Assembly: GCF_030247185.1 (NCBI RefSeq)
Contig: NC_080572.1
Location: 6,775,007-6,839,006, forward strand
Length of the DNA: 64,000 bases
Source of the DNA: Malaya genurostris
Lineage: Eukaryota; Arthropoda; Insecta; Diptera; Culicidae
Direction: 5' to 3'
Part shown: positions 25,583-36,157 of the stretch, in pieces
How positions within the stretch are numbered: position 1 is the first letter of the stretch
Layout of the letters: each line of letters opens with the position of its first letter
The notes under the pieces: model-generated
Seen by the model: only the letters and a program-made list of their open reading frames with translations
Told to the model about the DNA's origin: nothing
Databases searched by the model: none
Made by a program: the position numbers and the translations under genes

Positions 25583-26699
25583 ATCAATCACGTATCCATA
25601 GAGATGGAAGAAAGTACAGTTTTTTACCACTACTTATCACGATCAAATCAGATTCAAATTCAATACTCGAAATGAATCTGATTGGCCATCAACGTTTAGG
25701 TCATTTTGAAACTTTAGGCCTCTATTTTGTATTATCAAAAAGGTTTGAATTTTTTGTCACGTATCAGCTCTCTTCATCTTGAGGATTCAATGCATGTTCC
25801 ATATTGGAGTGTTTCAAGTACAGTACCGGAGGAATTCACTAGGTAGTTGTATGAAAAGCAATTTACAACATCGGCATTTATAAAAAAACGCATTCTTCAA
25901 ATTGAAATTCCGAAGCATACATCTTTGCAACACACTCATTTCTATAAAATATTTATTTATTGATTTATTTTCTTATTTATTTTCTCTAATTCATTCGACA
26001 ATAAAAGGTTAAAAAATAGTGGAACGTAACACTGTCTGCGCAAATTTATGTGTAGATTCGCCGAAATCAAAGAGATATTCAACAGTCCCAAATGTTCTGG
26101 TACATGTTGTTATCGTTTCATAGAATCCAAAGTTCGTTCGGTGGAATCTCGGTTGAAGTAAACTAGTAGAACGTAGCGACCGTTGTATCCGTCGAATAAT
26201 AATTAATTTTGCAAGGCAGTTTCATACATGTATTTAACTATGTTAACATAAATTAGATAAATTATTAGAGTTTGTTTGGAAAAAGTTTCTGCACTTTTTT
26301 CACGACATCCATAAGAACTCGTACACTGTACATATCCCACGCCCCATTTGCATCCTTCACTAACATCGCGGGCATTCTGTTTTTATTTTGTCATCATTAC
26401 CTAATTGATTTCAATTGAACTGAATCCAGGACACTTCAGTAGATCAATGATCTTGGGATCAAAATCGATTTGGCCTCATATCTTTCCATCTCGCATACAG
26501 AGTGACATGAAGCTAATACATGCCAAAATGTTGGCAAGGTATTTTATGCAAATTAATTTTTTAACAATCATACACATCATCATATAATATACTTTTTTTC
26601 GGTATAATTTTTGTTCAAAACTCCTATTCTGGCACTTTTGGAGTTAACGTAAGTTAATTCACAGAACTCTAATAATACGCTTCTTAGAGAAACTGACAA
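25583..26699. other. No recognisable feature
   Basis: No ORF above 72 codons and no TE protein. The stretch 26030-26480 has a non-random look (for example GTTCGTTCGGTGGAATCTC) and may be an old repeat, but I cannot assign it. Confidence 0.35.
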
Positions 26700-29160
26700 A
26701 ATTTGGTTGATTTCTGCCTAGACGCTTCTGAGATCACGGACGCTTCTGAGATCACCCTCCACTTGATCGATCCACCTTGCTCGCTGCGCTCTTCTTCTTC
26801 TTGTACCAGTCGAATTAGATTCAAGAACCATTTTCATTGGGCTGTCGTCCGACATCCTTATGACATGCCCAGCCCATCGTAGACGTCCGATTTTAGCTGT
26901 CCGTACGATAGGTGGTTCTCCTGGCAGCTGTTGCAATTTGTGATTCATACGCCGTCTCCACGTTTCGTCTTCCCTCTGCACTCCGCCATAGATGGTCCTC
27001 AGTACCTTTCTTTCGAAAACACTGAGGGCGCGTTGGTCCTCTGCCAACATAGTCCAGGTCTCGTGGCCATAGATAACAACCGGTCTAATGAGCGTTTTGT
27101 AGATGGTCAATTTCGTGCTGTGGCGTACTTTTCTCGATCGGAGGGTTTTTCTGAGTCCAAAGTACGCACGATTCCCTGCCAAAATACGTCTCTGTATTTC
27201 TCTGCTGGTGTCATTTTCGGCGGTCACCAGTGAGCCCAAATACACGAACTCGTCAACCACCTCTATATCGTCACCGTCTAACAATATTTGTTGTGGGAGG
27301 CGTAGTGTTTCTTCTCTAGAGTCTCTTCCTCTTATGTATTTTGTTTTCGACGCATTTATGGCCAGTCCGATATACCTAGCTTCAGCTTTCAGTCCGATGT
27401 AGGTTTCCATCATCTTCTCAAGGTTACGTGTCACAATATCAATATCGTCAGCAAAACCAAAAAGTTGTACGGACTTTCGGAAGATCGTGCCACTCGTGTC
27501 GATCCTCGCTCTTCGAATCACACCTCCCAAGGCAATATTGAACAAGATACAAGAGAGTCCATCACCTTGGCGTAGCCCTCTCCGAGATTCGAAGGGACTC
27601 GAGAGCGTCCCAGATACTCGGACGTAGCACATCACTCTATCCATCGTTGCTTTGACCAATCGCGTCAGTTTATCCTGGAAACCGTATTCGTGCATTATCT
27701 GCCATAGCTGTTCTCGATCGGTTGTGTCGTATGCCGCTTTGGAGTCAATGAATAGATGATGCGTGGCTACGTTGTATTCACGACATTTCTGGAGTACTTG
27801 TCTTATCGCGAATATGTGATCCGTAGTGGCGCGGGCTTCAGTAAATGCCGCTTGGTACGGCCCTACGAATTCCTTAGCTATTGGTGATAGACGACGGCAA
27901 AGGATTTGGGAGAGTACCTTGTAGGCGACGTTGAGCAATGTGATTGCGCGGTAATTGCAACAATCTAGCTTATCGCCCTTTTTGTTGACGGGACATACCA
28001 CTCCGTCGGCTGAGCGTGCACCCAGATTGATTCCTGTGTCGTTCTCTGTATCCTGTGCTTCGCCATTCAGATGCTCGTCATAGTACTGCTTCCACCTGTC
28101 GATCACCTCACGTTCGTTCGTGAGAAGGTTACCACTGGTATCTCTGCACATTTCGGCCTGTGGCGTGAAGCCTCTACGTGAGCGGTTCACCTTCTCATAG
28201 AATTTCCGTGTATCATTTGCGCGGTACAGCTGTTCCATCGCTTCGCGATCTTGGTCTTCCTGGTAGCGCTTTTTCCTCTGGGAAACCGTGTTCTGTCTGT
28301 TCGCTCTAGTGCGGTGTTGCAGCATCCTCGCCCTTGCTGCATTCTTCTCTTCGACCAATTGCTGACATTCGCCGTCAAACCAGCCATTTACTCGATTCGA
28401 TAACCTCGTACCTAGTACGGTTGAAGCAGTGCTACTCACGGCGGACCTTATATTCCTCCAGCCGTCTTCAAGAGTCGCCGCGCCAAGCTGCTCTTCCGTT
28501 GGTAGCACTTGCTTCAGTTGAATCAATGTTGGCACTGCGGTAGGTGCGGACATTTCTTGACGTCGGAGAAGAATCGCCCGTCGATGAGCACGTGGTCGAT
28601 TTGGTTTTTCGTATGTTGATGACTTTCCAGCCGCGTGCAGGCTCTCCAGCCCGATCACAGGCCTGTACATTGCCTCCCGGCCTACCTGAGCATTTGTGTC
28701 GATGATGACAAGTTTTACATCCCGCCGAGGACAGCTGTCGTAGGTTCGTTCCAGCTGCGCGTAAAATGCTTCCTTCTCGTCATCGGGTCTTGGCTTATAT
28801 GGGCAGTGCACATTAATGATGCTGTAATTGAAGAAACGACTCTTGATCTTCAATACGCACATCCTCCCACACTGACACAAGGACGGTAATCACCCGCTCC
28901 TAACATGGAGAAAAGACGCTATTTCAAGCCGCCCCAACATGGGGAACAGACGCTCGGGTAGGCTTGCTCTCTGTAAAGAGAAAGCAAGTCCCCCCTTCCC
29001 TGTCAGCATACGACCAAGGTCCCGACGGGGTTGGTTACCCGATCTTTCCTATGGTTGCTCGCACCCCAGCCGGCACCGCGGGGAGGTAGGGATAGGAGTT
29101 ACTGGACAAGAGGCTATGAACCAAATTGGAGTTTGAATTGCGCATGGTCCAGTCGTTTAC
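26700..29160 (-). mobile_element. RTE-type LINE, internally deleted
   Basis: Minus strand. The 5' part (28890-29160) is a GC-richer leader ending near CAATTTGGTTCATAGCC. The coding part is 28880-26718. The 3' end has two direct copies of GTGATCTCAGAAGCGTC, consistent with the short tandem repeats that end RTE elements in place of an A tail. The RT family (GLRQGDGLSCILFN, FADDIDIV, LGSLVTAEND, RLRWAGHV) matches the group often annotated as craniofacial-development-protein-2-like in insects, which belongs to RTE. I could not define target duplications. Confidence 0.75.
26718..28880 (-). pseudogene. RTE ORF2 remnant, open for 720 codons but deleted
   Basis: The frame is open but not intact. Residues 1-84 are the middle of the endonuclease (INVHCPYKP, VIIDTNAQVG). 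Residues 85-112 are out-of-frame: the same bases (28555-28610) read NQIDHVLIDGRFFSDV in another frame, the expected endonuclease sequence. About 292/293 (GARSADG | VVCPVNKKGDK) joins segments that are normally separated by roughly 65 residues of early RT. The rest of the RT follows: YRAITLLN, FIDSKAAYD (378-385, catalytic Asp), GLRQGDG (435-441), FADD (476-479), then a C-terminal domain with RLRWAGHVIRM. The first half of the endonuclease is missing. It could make a stable chimeric protein but not an active enzyme. Confidence 0.75.
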
Positions 29161-29389
29161 CAACCAAACTAACAGTAGCTGTTGTAATAATTTCGTGCTC
29201 GCTCTTTAGCTCATAGAATCTAGAGCGATCTCAATTAAATAAATGAATGAACGAATACGAACACCTTAAACACAAGTACATTTATTAGTAACCTGGCAGG
29301 GAACCAACGTTCAGTGACCCTTATCAAGCAGCAGATGGAAAATGGAAAGCTGCGCTAGATCCAATAAATATAACTACTTCTCCAAGAAC

Positions 29390-29625
29390 TACCTATCATA
29401 CACACGGCCTGTCACACATTAATCATCTATGTTGGGCTGGGCGTATCGTGAGGATGCCAGCCAATAACCCAGTAGAAACCAGCTTGAAAGTCGATCCAGT
29501 CGGCATAAGACCTTGTTTTCGTGATTTTGTTGTAGAAAGGAAAATCGTATTAATTTTAAAACTAGCGAAACAATCAATTTTGATAAACTTGGAAAATAAC
29601 CTAGACATTGATTGGAGAGACAACT
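29390..29625 (+). pseudogene. C-terminal scrap of an RTE-like LINE protein
   Basis: The plus strand reads HINHLCWAGRIVRM, then NNPVETSLKVDPVG, then a charged tail up to a TGA at 29625. This corresponds to the RLRWAGHVIRM...LESN-GTRR region at the end of the RTE protein on the other strand. The rest is missing. Confidence 0.45.
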
Positions 29626-29697
29626 GAAAATTGTCTGCGTTCCGGTTTTCAATGAATGAAACTTCTTCGTATCACAACTTCACCAACATTGTGTCTG

Positions 29698-32259
29698 GGG
29701 CATTCCACACAATATTAGCCGCCGATTAATTTTTAACTATTTTTCCGGTTTAGAGCTGAAAATTTTTCGATACGCGTTCAGTAAAAGAGACTTTTTTCAA
29801 CAGTCTGAATTGAAAAATCCAATAAAGATATAAAACTTCGTCCAAGACATGAAATGTCCTGCCTTTTGCTTTTCAAAAGCGATTCCAGAAATGAACCATT
29901 TTGATTATTCAATAAAAAAATGTGCTGAATCCACCTAGCAGTGAGATGATCCTTTTTTTTCAAGCAGCAAGTGTCTTTCGCGTGAATACTCTTCGTTGTG
30001 TTCAGTTTTCAAGAAATTATTTTAATGACCGTCGTTTTAAATGAATTAAAATTTTGGAAATGCAACATGAATCGAAGATAGAAATTGCATGAACCTTAAA
30101 ATTATTCCTTTCAATCTAAACGTGTGACAATCGATCAAGTATAGTTCCACGAGTTGTAGAAGTTGGTTCCTCTTTAAAGTTTTTGTCATTATTTATGGTA
30201 CTTCTAGAAACGATATTCAGAGACCAACATAACACAAAATATTTCGTGTGCCCATGAATTAGTATGACGAATAAATTGAAATAGTTTTGAGCCCAAATTT
30301 AAAAATACTTTAGTATCGTCATCTTCTATGGTGTAGCCCGAGGTCAGTCAAATTCACCTAATGGATTCAAAATTTTTGGAAGTTAGTGTAGCCACCCTAG
30401 AGAAATCGTAGTGCGTTTCACATAAAATTTTTAGGTACCTTCCGGGATCGAAAGCCGAATACCGTTATAACTGATATAAGTTTATTTGGTCATCGACTCT
30501 CAAAATCTGTAAACCCGATAAATCCGATGAATTTATGTGAAATTTTTACATTAATCATCCTGTACCTCCTGAACCGGAAGTCGAATCTGATTAAAAAACA
30601 AGCAGTTTTATGGGACCTCAAGATCTTTTATTGGAATGTTAGATGGATAAAATCGGTTCAGCCACGTACTAGTAAAATGAGTGACATTGTTTTAATTTTA
30701 TTACATATATCATCTTGGAGTTCCGGAACCAGAAATTAGATCCAAATGAAATTCAAAAACCTTATATGAGAGCATAGGACTGTTCATTCGAGTCTAAGTT
30801 TGTAAAAAGCAGTTAAGTCATCTCCGAGAAAAATTAATGAAATTATTTTTCACACACAAATTTGCTTTTCTCGATGAACTTCTTTGAATGGTATAAGCGT
30901 TTAAGAAGTTGTGTTCTTCCAGCAATTATTGTTGCAAGCAGTATAAATCAATATAAATATAAAATTGTTTTGAATTTGAAAATAGTTGCATCTTTCTAAT
31001 ACATATGTCATGTTCGAACGATTATGTTGCCAAAAATGAACCATGCAAAAATCGAAACGTCATGAAAATCGGTGCTGTACATAGTTATTTAGGTGTTAAG
31101 ATACAATTGCATAAAACAGTATTGAAAATCGTGTTTCACTTTGCTCTGAAACATCGCTTTATCATCAAGCACCTAGAAATCTTTCTACTGTGTTAAGGCG
31201 AAAAGTCGCTTACACAAAAATATCGATATCTCCGATAAAAATTGACGGATTCGAACAAACGATAGCTTGTTGGGTAGCTTTACCATGCGGAGTCTAAGCC
31301 TAAAACTTATTCTGTTTTCAAGGTCAATTGTGACAGACACTGTCAAAAATCTGAAAATTCTGACAAAAAACTTCGTATTACTCAAAAAGTAAACATCCGA
31401 TCTCAAAACCATTCAATAGCGTTCAGGGTGACGGGGAGACCTTTCATTTGCGACTAGTTTGATCAAAATCGGTCCAGCCATCTCTGAGATCTCGACCTCT
31501 TAGTTGACAACACACACATACAAACACACACACGCGGACATTTGCTCAGTTCCGGGCCTCGGAAAATTTTTCTAAAGTTTGAGCGAATTCTATACCTATT
31601 TTTTATATATATAAAAAAAGGTAAAAAAAAAGATAAAAAGGTAAAACTTAAAAGTTTATAAACAAATCCAAAATTTTCAAACTTGGGTCAATGTTGGTGA
31701 TTTTTGATAGCATGATTCTTAATGTACAACCACTTTTAAATTTTTACACCGCGATCTTTACTGAAACGTTACTAACAATAACTGAGGATTCGATCAGTGG
31801 CGCGACAAGTTAAGTCCATATCAGAGCAAGTCGCGCTGCGGTACGCTTCGTACATGTGGGTCTTGATTGAAAAATTCACTGCTCCGAAAATATTAAACTT
31901 TCCATTCTTAAATTTTACTAGGATTGAATCAAACCCCTCTATAGCTACTCTTTTTCAACAAAAAAAAAAGATAAAAATTATAAGGTCCAAGCTTGATTTT
32001 CCTTTTGTTTATTAACTTTTAATTTTTTTCATTGAAGGTTGTGTTTTTGAATCACTTATTTGAAAGACAAAAAAAGACGCACATTTCATGTCTTAGACGA
32101 AGGCTCTTTTTGTGAACGCCAAACTTTAGAAAATCATTTCTTAAAAATTCATCGTATCACATTGAAATTAAAAAATACGTATCGAAATTTTTTTGAGTTC
32201 TAAACCGAAAAAATAGATGAAAAAAAATTGTGATAGCTAATTTTGTGTGGAATGTCCCC
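29698..32259. mobile_element. Long-inverted-repeat element carrying the 160-bp repeat
   Basis: The left arm 29698-29777 and the complement of the right arm 32175-32259 match over about 80 bases: GGGGCATTCCACACAAT against GGGGACATTCCACACAA, then TTAGC, TATTTTTCCGGTTTAGA and TTTCGATACG. The inside (about 2.4 kb) contains no transposase and holds the repeat copy at 29925-31620. No target duplication is obvious next to the arms. It is either a non-autonomous DNA transposon or a pair of solo ends in inverted orientation. Confidence 0.6.
29925..31620. repeat. Diverged copy of the 160-bp CCGGAACCGG repeat element
   Basis: The left end AATCCACCTAGCAGTGAGATGATCC (starting near 29930) corresponds to AATCCACCTAGTGGTG. 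Repeat cores occur near 30430, 30565 (CTGAACCGGAAGTCGAATC) and 30719 (TTCCGGAACCAGAAATTAG). The right end has a CA tract (31510-31535), GGACATTTGCTCAGTTCC and GGGCCTCGG, then CCTATTTTTTATATATATAA with a short palindrome. It is older and more diverged than the copy at 10530. Confidence 0.6.
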
Positions 32260-33689
32260 TATCCAATTAGTCACGGTAACTCCAACACCATAACAGACAG
32301 CTTGGCGATATAGGTACACCTCGAGCAGGAATTGCATGACAACTAACAACAAACGCTGTACATACCTGTTACTCTAATTTATAGCGTACTGAAGTGAAGA
32401 AAAGAACGACGCAAACCAAATACTGACGTTTTCTTGTGCATCGGACTACTGCATTGAGCATATTTTAATCCACATCACGCATAGTCGTCTCTACGTCAAG
32501 CCTTCTACCAAGACCGGAATATGAGCTCACACGCGAACTTGAAAGAACGCGTGAAACCCTGCCACGATTAGAATTAATAACCCTGATTTCAAATTTATTG
32601 GATTGAATTAATCTGTAAGTATATGTACTAACTCTTTTGCTGGGTGGTGTTGTTCCAGTTTTGCTTTATTAGCATCTTAAATCTGCAGCCGGTGAAGATG
32701 CATCTACTCATGATGAACTGGATGATTATAGGGGCTTAACATGCCCATACTCATAGCCGGACATCGGTATTTATGTTTCTGGATTACCACCAGCTGGGCC
32801 TTCCAGCTGCACCTGACATTGCATGATATGAAGATGGCTGTGCACCAAACAGGTAGTAAGAAAAATTAAAGATTCCCTTTCATGAAACCGGTTTTGCTTT
32901 ATGCACTTTTTCTGCGGCTCTCTTTTTTTCAGCTGGGACGTACTGCGAAACATGGAACAATACCGACACCGGTAGCTGCTGATGAGTGATTTTCTGTTCT
33001 GCTTTTCACTCAATACATTGTGCATCCGATTTGCTTCCCACTCTCGGTTGTTATATTGCTTCAAGTATAAACCGGATTGTTGAAAGGAAAGAACTCAGAG
33101 ATTTTCTCCCGTTCACCACAATTTGACGATTTAGACAACATCATGCTGTCAATGTCCAAGTAAGCTAAATGTGTTGCAATGTATCTATCGAGTAAAGATA
33201 CTAAGAGGAGCTCAACAAAGAGGAAACAATCGGGCGGGTAATTGCTGTGACACGCGTGAACAGCTAACGAGGCCGCGACAGCAAAAAAAACCTGCACACC
33301 TAGTCGGGTATTGGAGCGATACAACGAAGTATATGGGATGCAAATCGTGCTGTTCGTACGTCGCGATGTCTTTAAACAATTTTATCACGATCAGACGATT
33401 GTGTGGATGAATATATTGTACTTCGAAGACTACATGACTGCCAACGGCAATGTGCAATATTCGTTTCGATCCTGACAGATTCAAGTGTAACAACAAATTG
33501 AGACATTGTGTCATTTTTGGCCCAAGTCCAGGTCAAGTTCAGGTGCATTGACTATTTCACTAAGCACATCATCGTATAATAACTTCTGCAGTGTTGCTCA
33601 TTCGTCTGGAAATCTTTGTTCTGTTTTGGTCGATAGAAGAAAACGTATAACAAAATAAAGTTCAGTGTTTCCAATGACTGAGTGGAAAC
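32260..33689. other. No recognisable feature
   Basis: ORFs of up to 100 codons on both strands (32771-33514) overlap each other and have no motif I recognise. No repeat ends or microsatellites were seen. Confidence 0.4.
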
Positions 33690-33880
33690 ATATATAGAGC
33701 AAAGTCTTGGCATTTCTTTTTGTTTCAACAGACTTCGCAGCCGATTTTTAGTGTACATAATCATTGCATGGCTAGTACTATGGATCCTACTGACACTATG
33801 AATCCTTCCAAGTCTAGGCTCGAACATACATACAACTGGCTTGTAAGACCAGCGTCCTATGCATTGAATCTCCAACCCGG
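33690..33880 (-). mobile_element. tRNA-derived SINE (second family)
   Basis: On the minus strand it reads GCATAGGACGCTGGTCTTAC, then a B box GTTCGAGCC, then GGAAGGATTC, GTGTCAGTAGGATC, CATGCAATGATT, CACTAAAAATCGGCTGCG and TCTGTTGAAAC. The GTTCGAGCC box and the tRNA-like head indicate polymerase III origin. I recognise the body as a common mosquito SINE. Other copies are at 2490-2605 and 54595-54730. Confidence 0.65.
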
Positions 33881-33985
33881 GGCAGTGGAAACATATATTG
33901 AAGAAGCCAAATGAATGAAAAACTTAACAGAAAAGATGATTGGACAAAGATACGCACAGAGACAGGACTCGAACCTGCGCTCTTA

Positions 33986-34998
33986 AAGACTGTCCCAGAA
34001 AGTATGGACGCACTTTGATATCGCTGTAAATAATTCACAAGTGTTAGATATTCAAATTTTATTCGATATACTGATAATATTAGACTACAACAACAGAATA
34101 TTATTCTCAACATTTGCTACTTAGCCATTGTAGACTAGCTGGCGCACCTTCTTGCGAACGTTCCTCATTAAATTCCATACAGACTTCTTGGCGACAAGTT
34201 TTGACACTTTTTTCCAATCTTTTTCGAACTGTTGAATGGTTTCGGCTGCCGAGCCTTCGTTAATGCCCAAAATTCCTCAATTGGTAGAAGTTGTGGGTAA
34301 TTTGGTGGATTCATGTCTTTTGGGACGAAAGTGACATTTTTGGTAGTATACCATTCTATCGTTGATTTCGAGTAGTGGCAAGAAGCAAGATCTAGCCAGA
34401 AAACAACAGGATCCTTGTAGCTTCGAATCATGGGTAGAAGTCGTTTTTGTAAACATTCCTTGATGTATATTTCGCTGTTCATTGAAGCAGTGGTGATGAA
34501 GGGTTTCGAAATCTTACCGCAGTTACAAATTGCTTGCCAGACCATAGCTTTCTTACCAAATTTTTCGACTTCAATCGATGTCTCGGACTGGTTTAACACT
34601 TGCCCTTCTCGCACCGTATAATATTGTGGTTCCGTCAAGGATTTGTAATCGAGTTTCACGTAGGTTTCGTCGTCCATGATTATGCAGTTCAAATTTCCAG
34701 CAAGAATCGTACTGTACAGCTTTCGAACCCTCGGCCTGATCGATGCTTCTTGTTTCGGACTACGTTTGTTTCTGTTTCTTATAGGTTCGAAGATTCAAAC
34801 GTTTTTAGCACGAAAAACATTTGACTTCGAATGGCCCACTTTTGTGGCCACATCCCAAACTGAAACCTCCTACATTTGCTCGTTCGCCTTCAGTATACGT
34901 TTATCCAACTTAGGGTTAGCAGGACCTTTTTTTCGACCCGTTTTCGGTTTATCCTCAAAGGTGTCAAAGGTTGCGTCCATACTTTCTGGGACAGTCTT
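33986..34998 (-). mobile_element. Tc1/mariner DD37E element, copy 1 (deleted)
   Basis: Terminal inverted repeats AAGACTGTCCCAGAAAGTAT (from 33986) and its complement (to 34998) are flanked by TA. The length of 1013 bp is short for the family. The N-terminal DNA-binding part of the transposase is deleted just inside the right end, where the sequence jumps from GACGCAACC to a region equivalent to 58812 of copy 2. Catalytic spacing identifies the mosquito ITmD37E type. Confidence 0.88.
34168..34692 (-). pseudogene. DD37E transposase, catalytic part
   Basis: The open segment of 174 codons starts within the catalytic core: MDDETYVKLD (first Asp), EKFGKKAMVWQAI, VFWLDLASCHYSKS (second Asp) and PQLLPIEEFWALTK (Glu). 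There are 37 residues between the second Asp and the Glu of PIE, giving DD37E. The upstream part (34700-34970) is out of frame and stop-bearing but readable as a linker with RSPKQEASIRP. No full transposase can be made. Confidence 0.85.
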
Positions 34999-35060
34999 TA
35001 TGCATTTCGTGCATAGGCGATACCGCCACCCTGACCTTATAATAGACACAGCTCTAAAAC

Positions 35061-35460
35061 ACGGTTAGGCATGATAGAACGTACATCGAACATGGTCTAC
35101 ATCCTGGCGATCACCGGTTCCATACATACAAACATCTTCTCTGCTCATCAAATACTAATTTTCTTGCTCTATACCTATTTTCCGCTGACGCACTGAGTAA
35201 GAGAGTGTATTCAGTGTAGTCATTGCAAATACTGAACATAGGTCTGGCGACTTTACATCAAACCAACTAAAATTAATAAATAGTTAAAATGAAGTTATTT
35301 TATACAAAACGGCAGTTTTGTTGCATCGTAGCTTTGTGCTTATGCAAAATAATTAACATTATATTGACAGTCTATCGACAGTATCTCACATACAGCATCA
35401 GTTACAAGCATCTGCAAGCCAAAAGATACAGTCTTATCACGAAAACGAACATATATTCAT
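35061..35460. other. No recognisable feature
   Basis: A 400-base stretch between the split SINE-like unit and the octamer array. Only a 63-codon chance ORF (35289-35480). Confidence 0.4.
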
Positions 35461-35464
35461 ATAT

Positions 35465-36157
35465 TCAAATAAACAAATAAACAAATAAACAAATAAACAA
35501 ATAAACAAATAAACAAATAAACAAATAAACAAATAAACAAATAAACAAATAAACAAATAAACAAATAAACAAATAAACAAATAAACAAATAAACAAATAA
35601 ACAAATAAACAAATAAACAAATAAACAAATAAACAAATAAACAAATAAACAAATAAACAAATAAACAAATAAACAAATAAACAAATAAACAAATAAACAA
35701 ATAAACAAATAAACAAATAAACAAATAAACAAATAAACAAATAAACAAATAAACAAATAAACAAATAAACAAATAAACAAATAAACAAATAAACAAATAA
35801 ACAAATAAACAAATAAACAAATAAACAAATAAACAAATAAACAAATAAACAAATAAACAAATAAACAAATAAACAAATAAACAAATAAACAAATAAACAA
35901 ATAAACAAATAAACAAATAAACAAATAAACAAATAAACAAATAAACAAATAAACAAATAAACAAATAAACAAATAAACAAATAAACAAATAAACAAATAA
36001 ACAAATAAACAAATAAACAAATAAACAAATAAACAAATAAACAAATAAACAAATAAACAAATAAACAAATAAACAAATAAACAAATAAACAAATAAACAA
36101 ATAAACAAATAAACAAATAAACAAATAAACAAATAAAAAAATAAACAAATAAACAAA
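35465..36157. repeat. (AAACAAAT)n octanucleotide array
   Basis: About 86 head-to-tail copies of the 8-base unit, almost without variation. The one clear change is a C-to-A near 36138. Because 8 is not a multiple of 3 and the minus strand has no stop, all three minus frames are open and give LFVYLFIC-type octapeptide repeats of 227-248 residues. These are not genes. Confidence 0.97.

Larger units (their letters stand above)
33940..35060 (-). mobile_element. Third tRNA-derived SINE-like unit, split by a DD37E element
   Basis: With 33986-34998 and one TA removed, the minus strand reads GGTGGCGGTATCGCC, TATGCACGAAATGCATAAG, AGCGCAGGTTCGAGTCCTG, TCTCTGTGCG. The GGTTCGAGTCC is a perfect B box, and GCAGG/CCTGT pairs as a T-arm stem. 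The two halves end at TA 33984-33985 and 34999-35000. It could be a tRNA pseudogene rather than a SINE. Confidence 0.55.

Noticed and set aside
26718..28880. Host developmental gene (the name often given to this family in insect annotations)
   Set aside because: RT motifs GLRQGDG and FADD show it is an RTE-type LINE; the usual annotation name is a known mislabel.
32771..33514. Cluster of 80-100 codon ORFs on both strands
   Set aside because: They overlap in different frames and show no conserved motif; likely chance in a slightly less AT-rich stretch.
33940..33985. Functional tRNA gene suggested by a perfect B box and T arm
   Set aside because: The 5' half is separated by a 1-kb transposon, and the restored unit lacks a convincing cloverleaf; called SINE-like.
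35465..36157. Possible CRISPR or regulatory repeat array
   Set aside because: Unit of 8 bases without spacers; a simple microsatellite.
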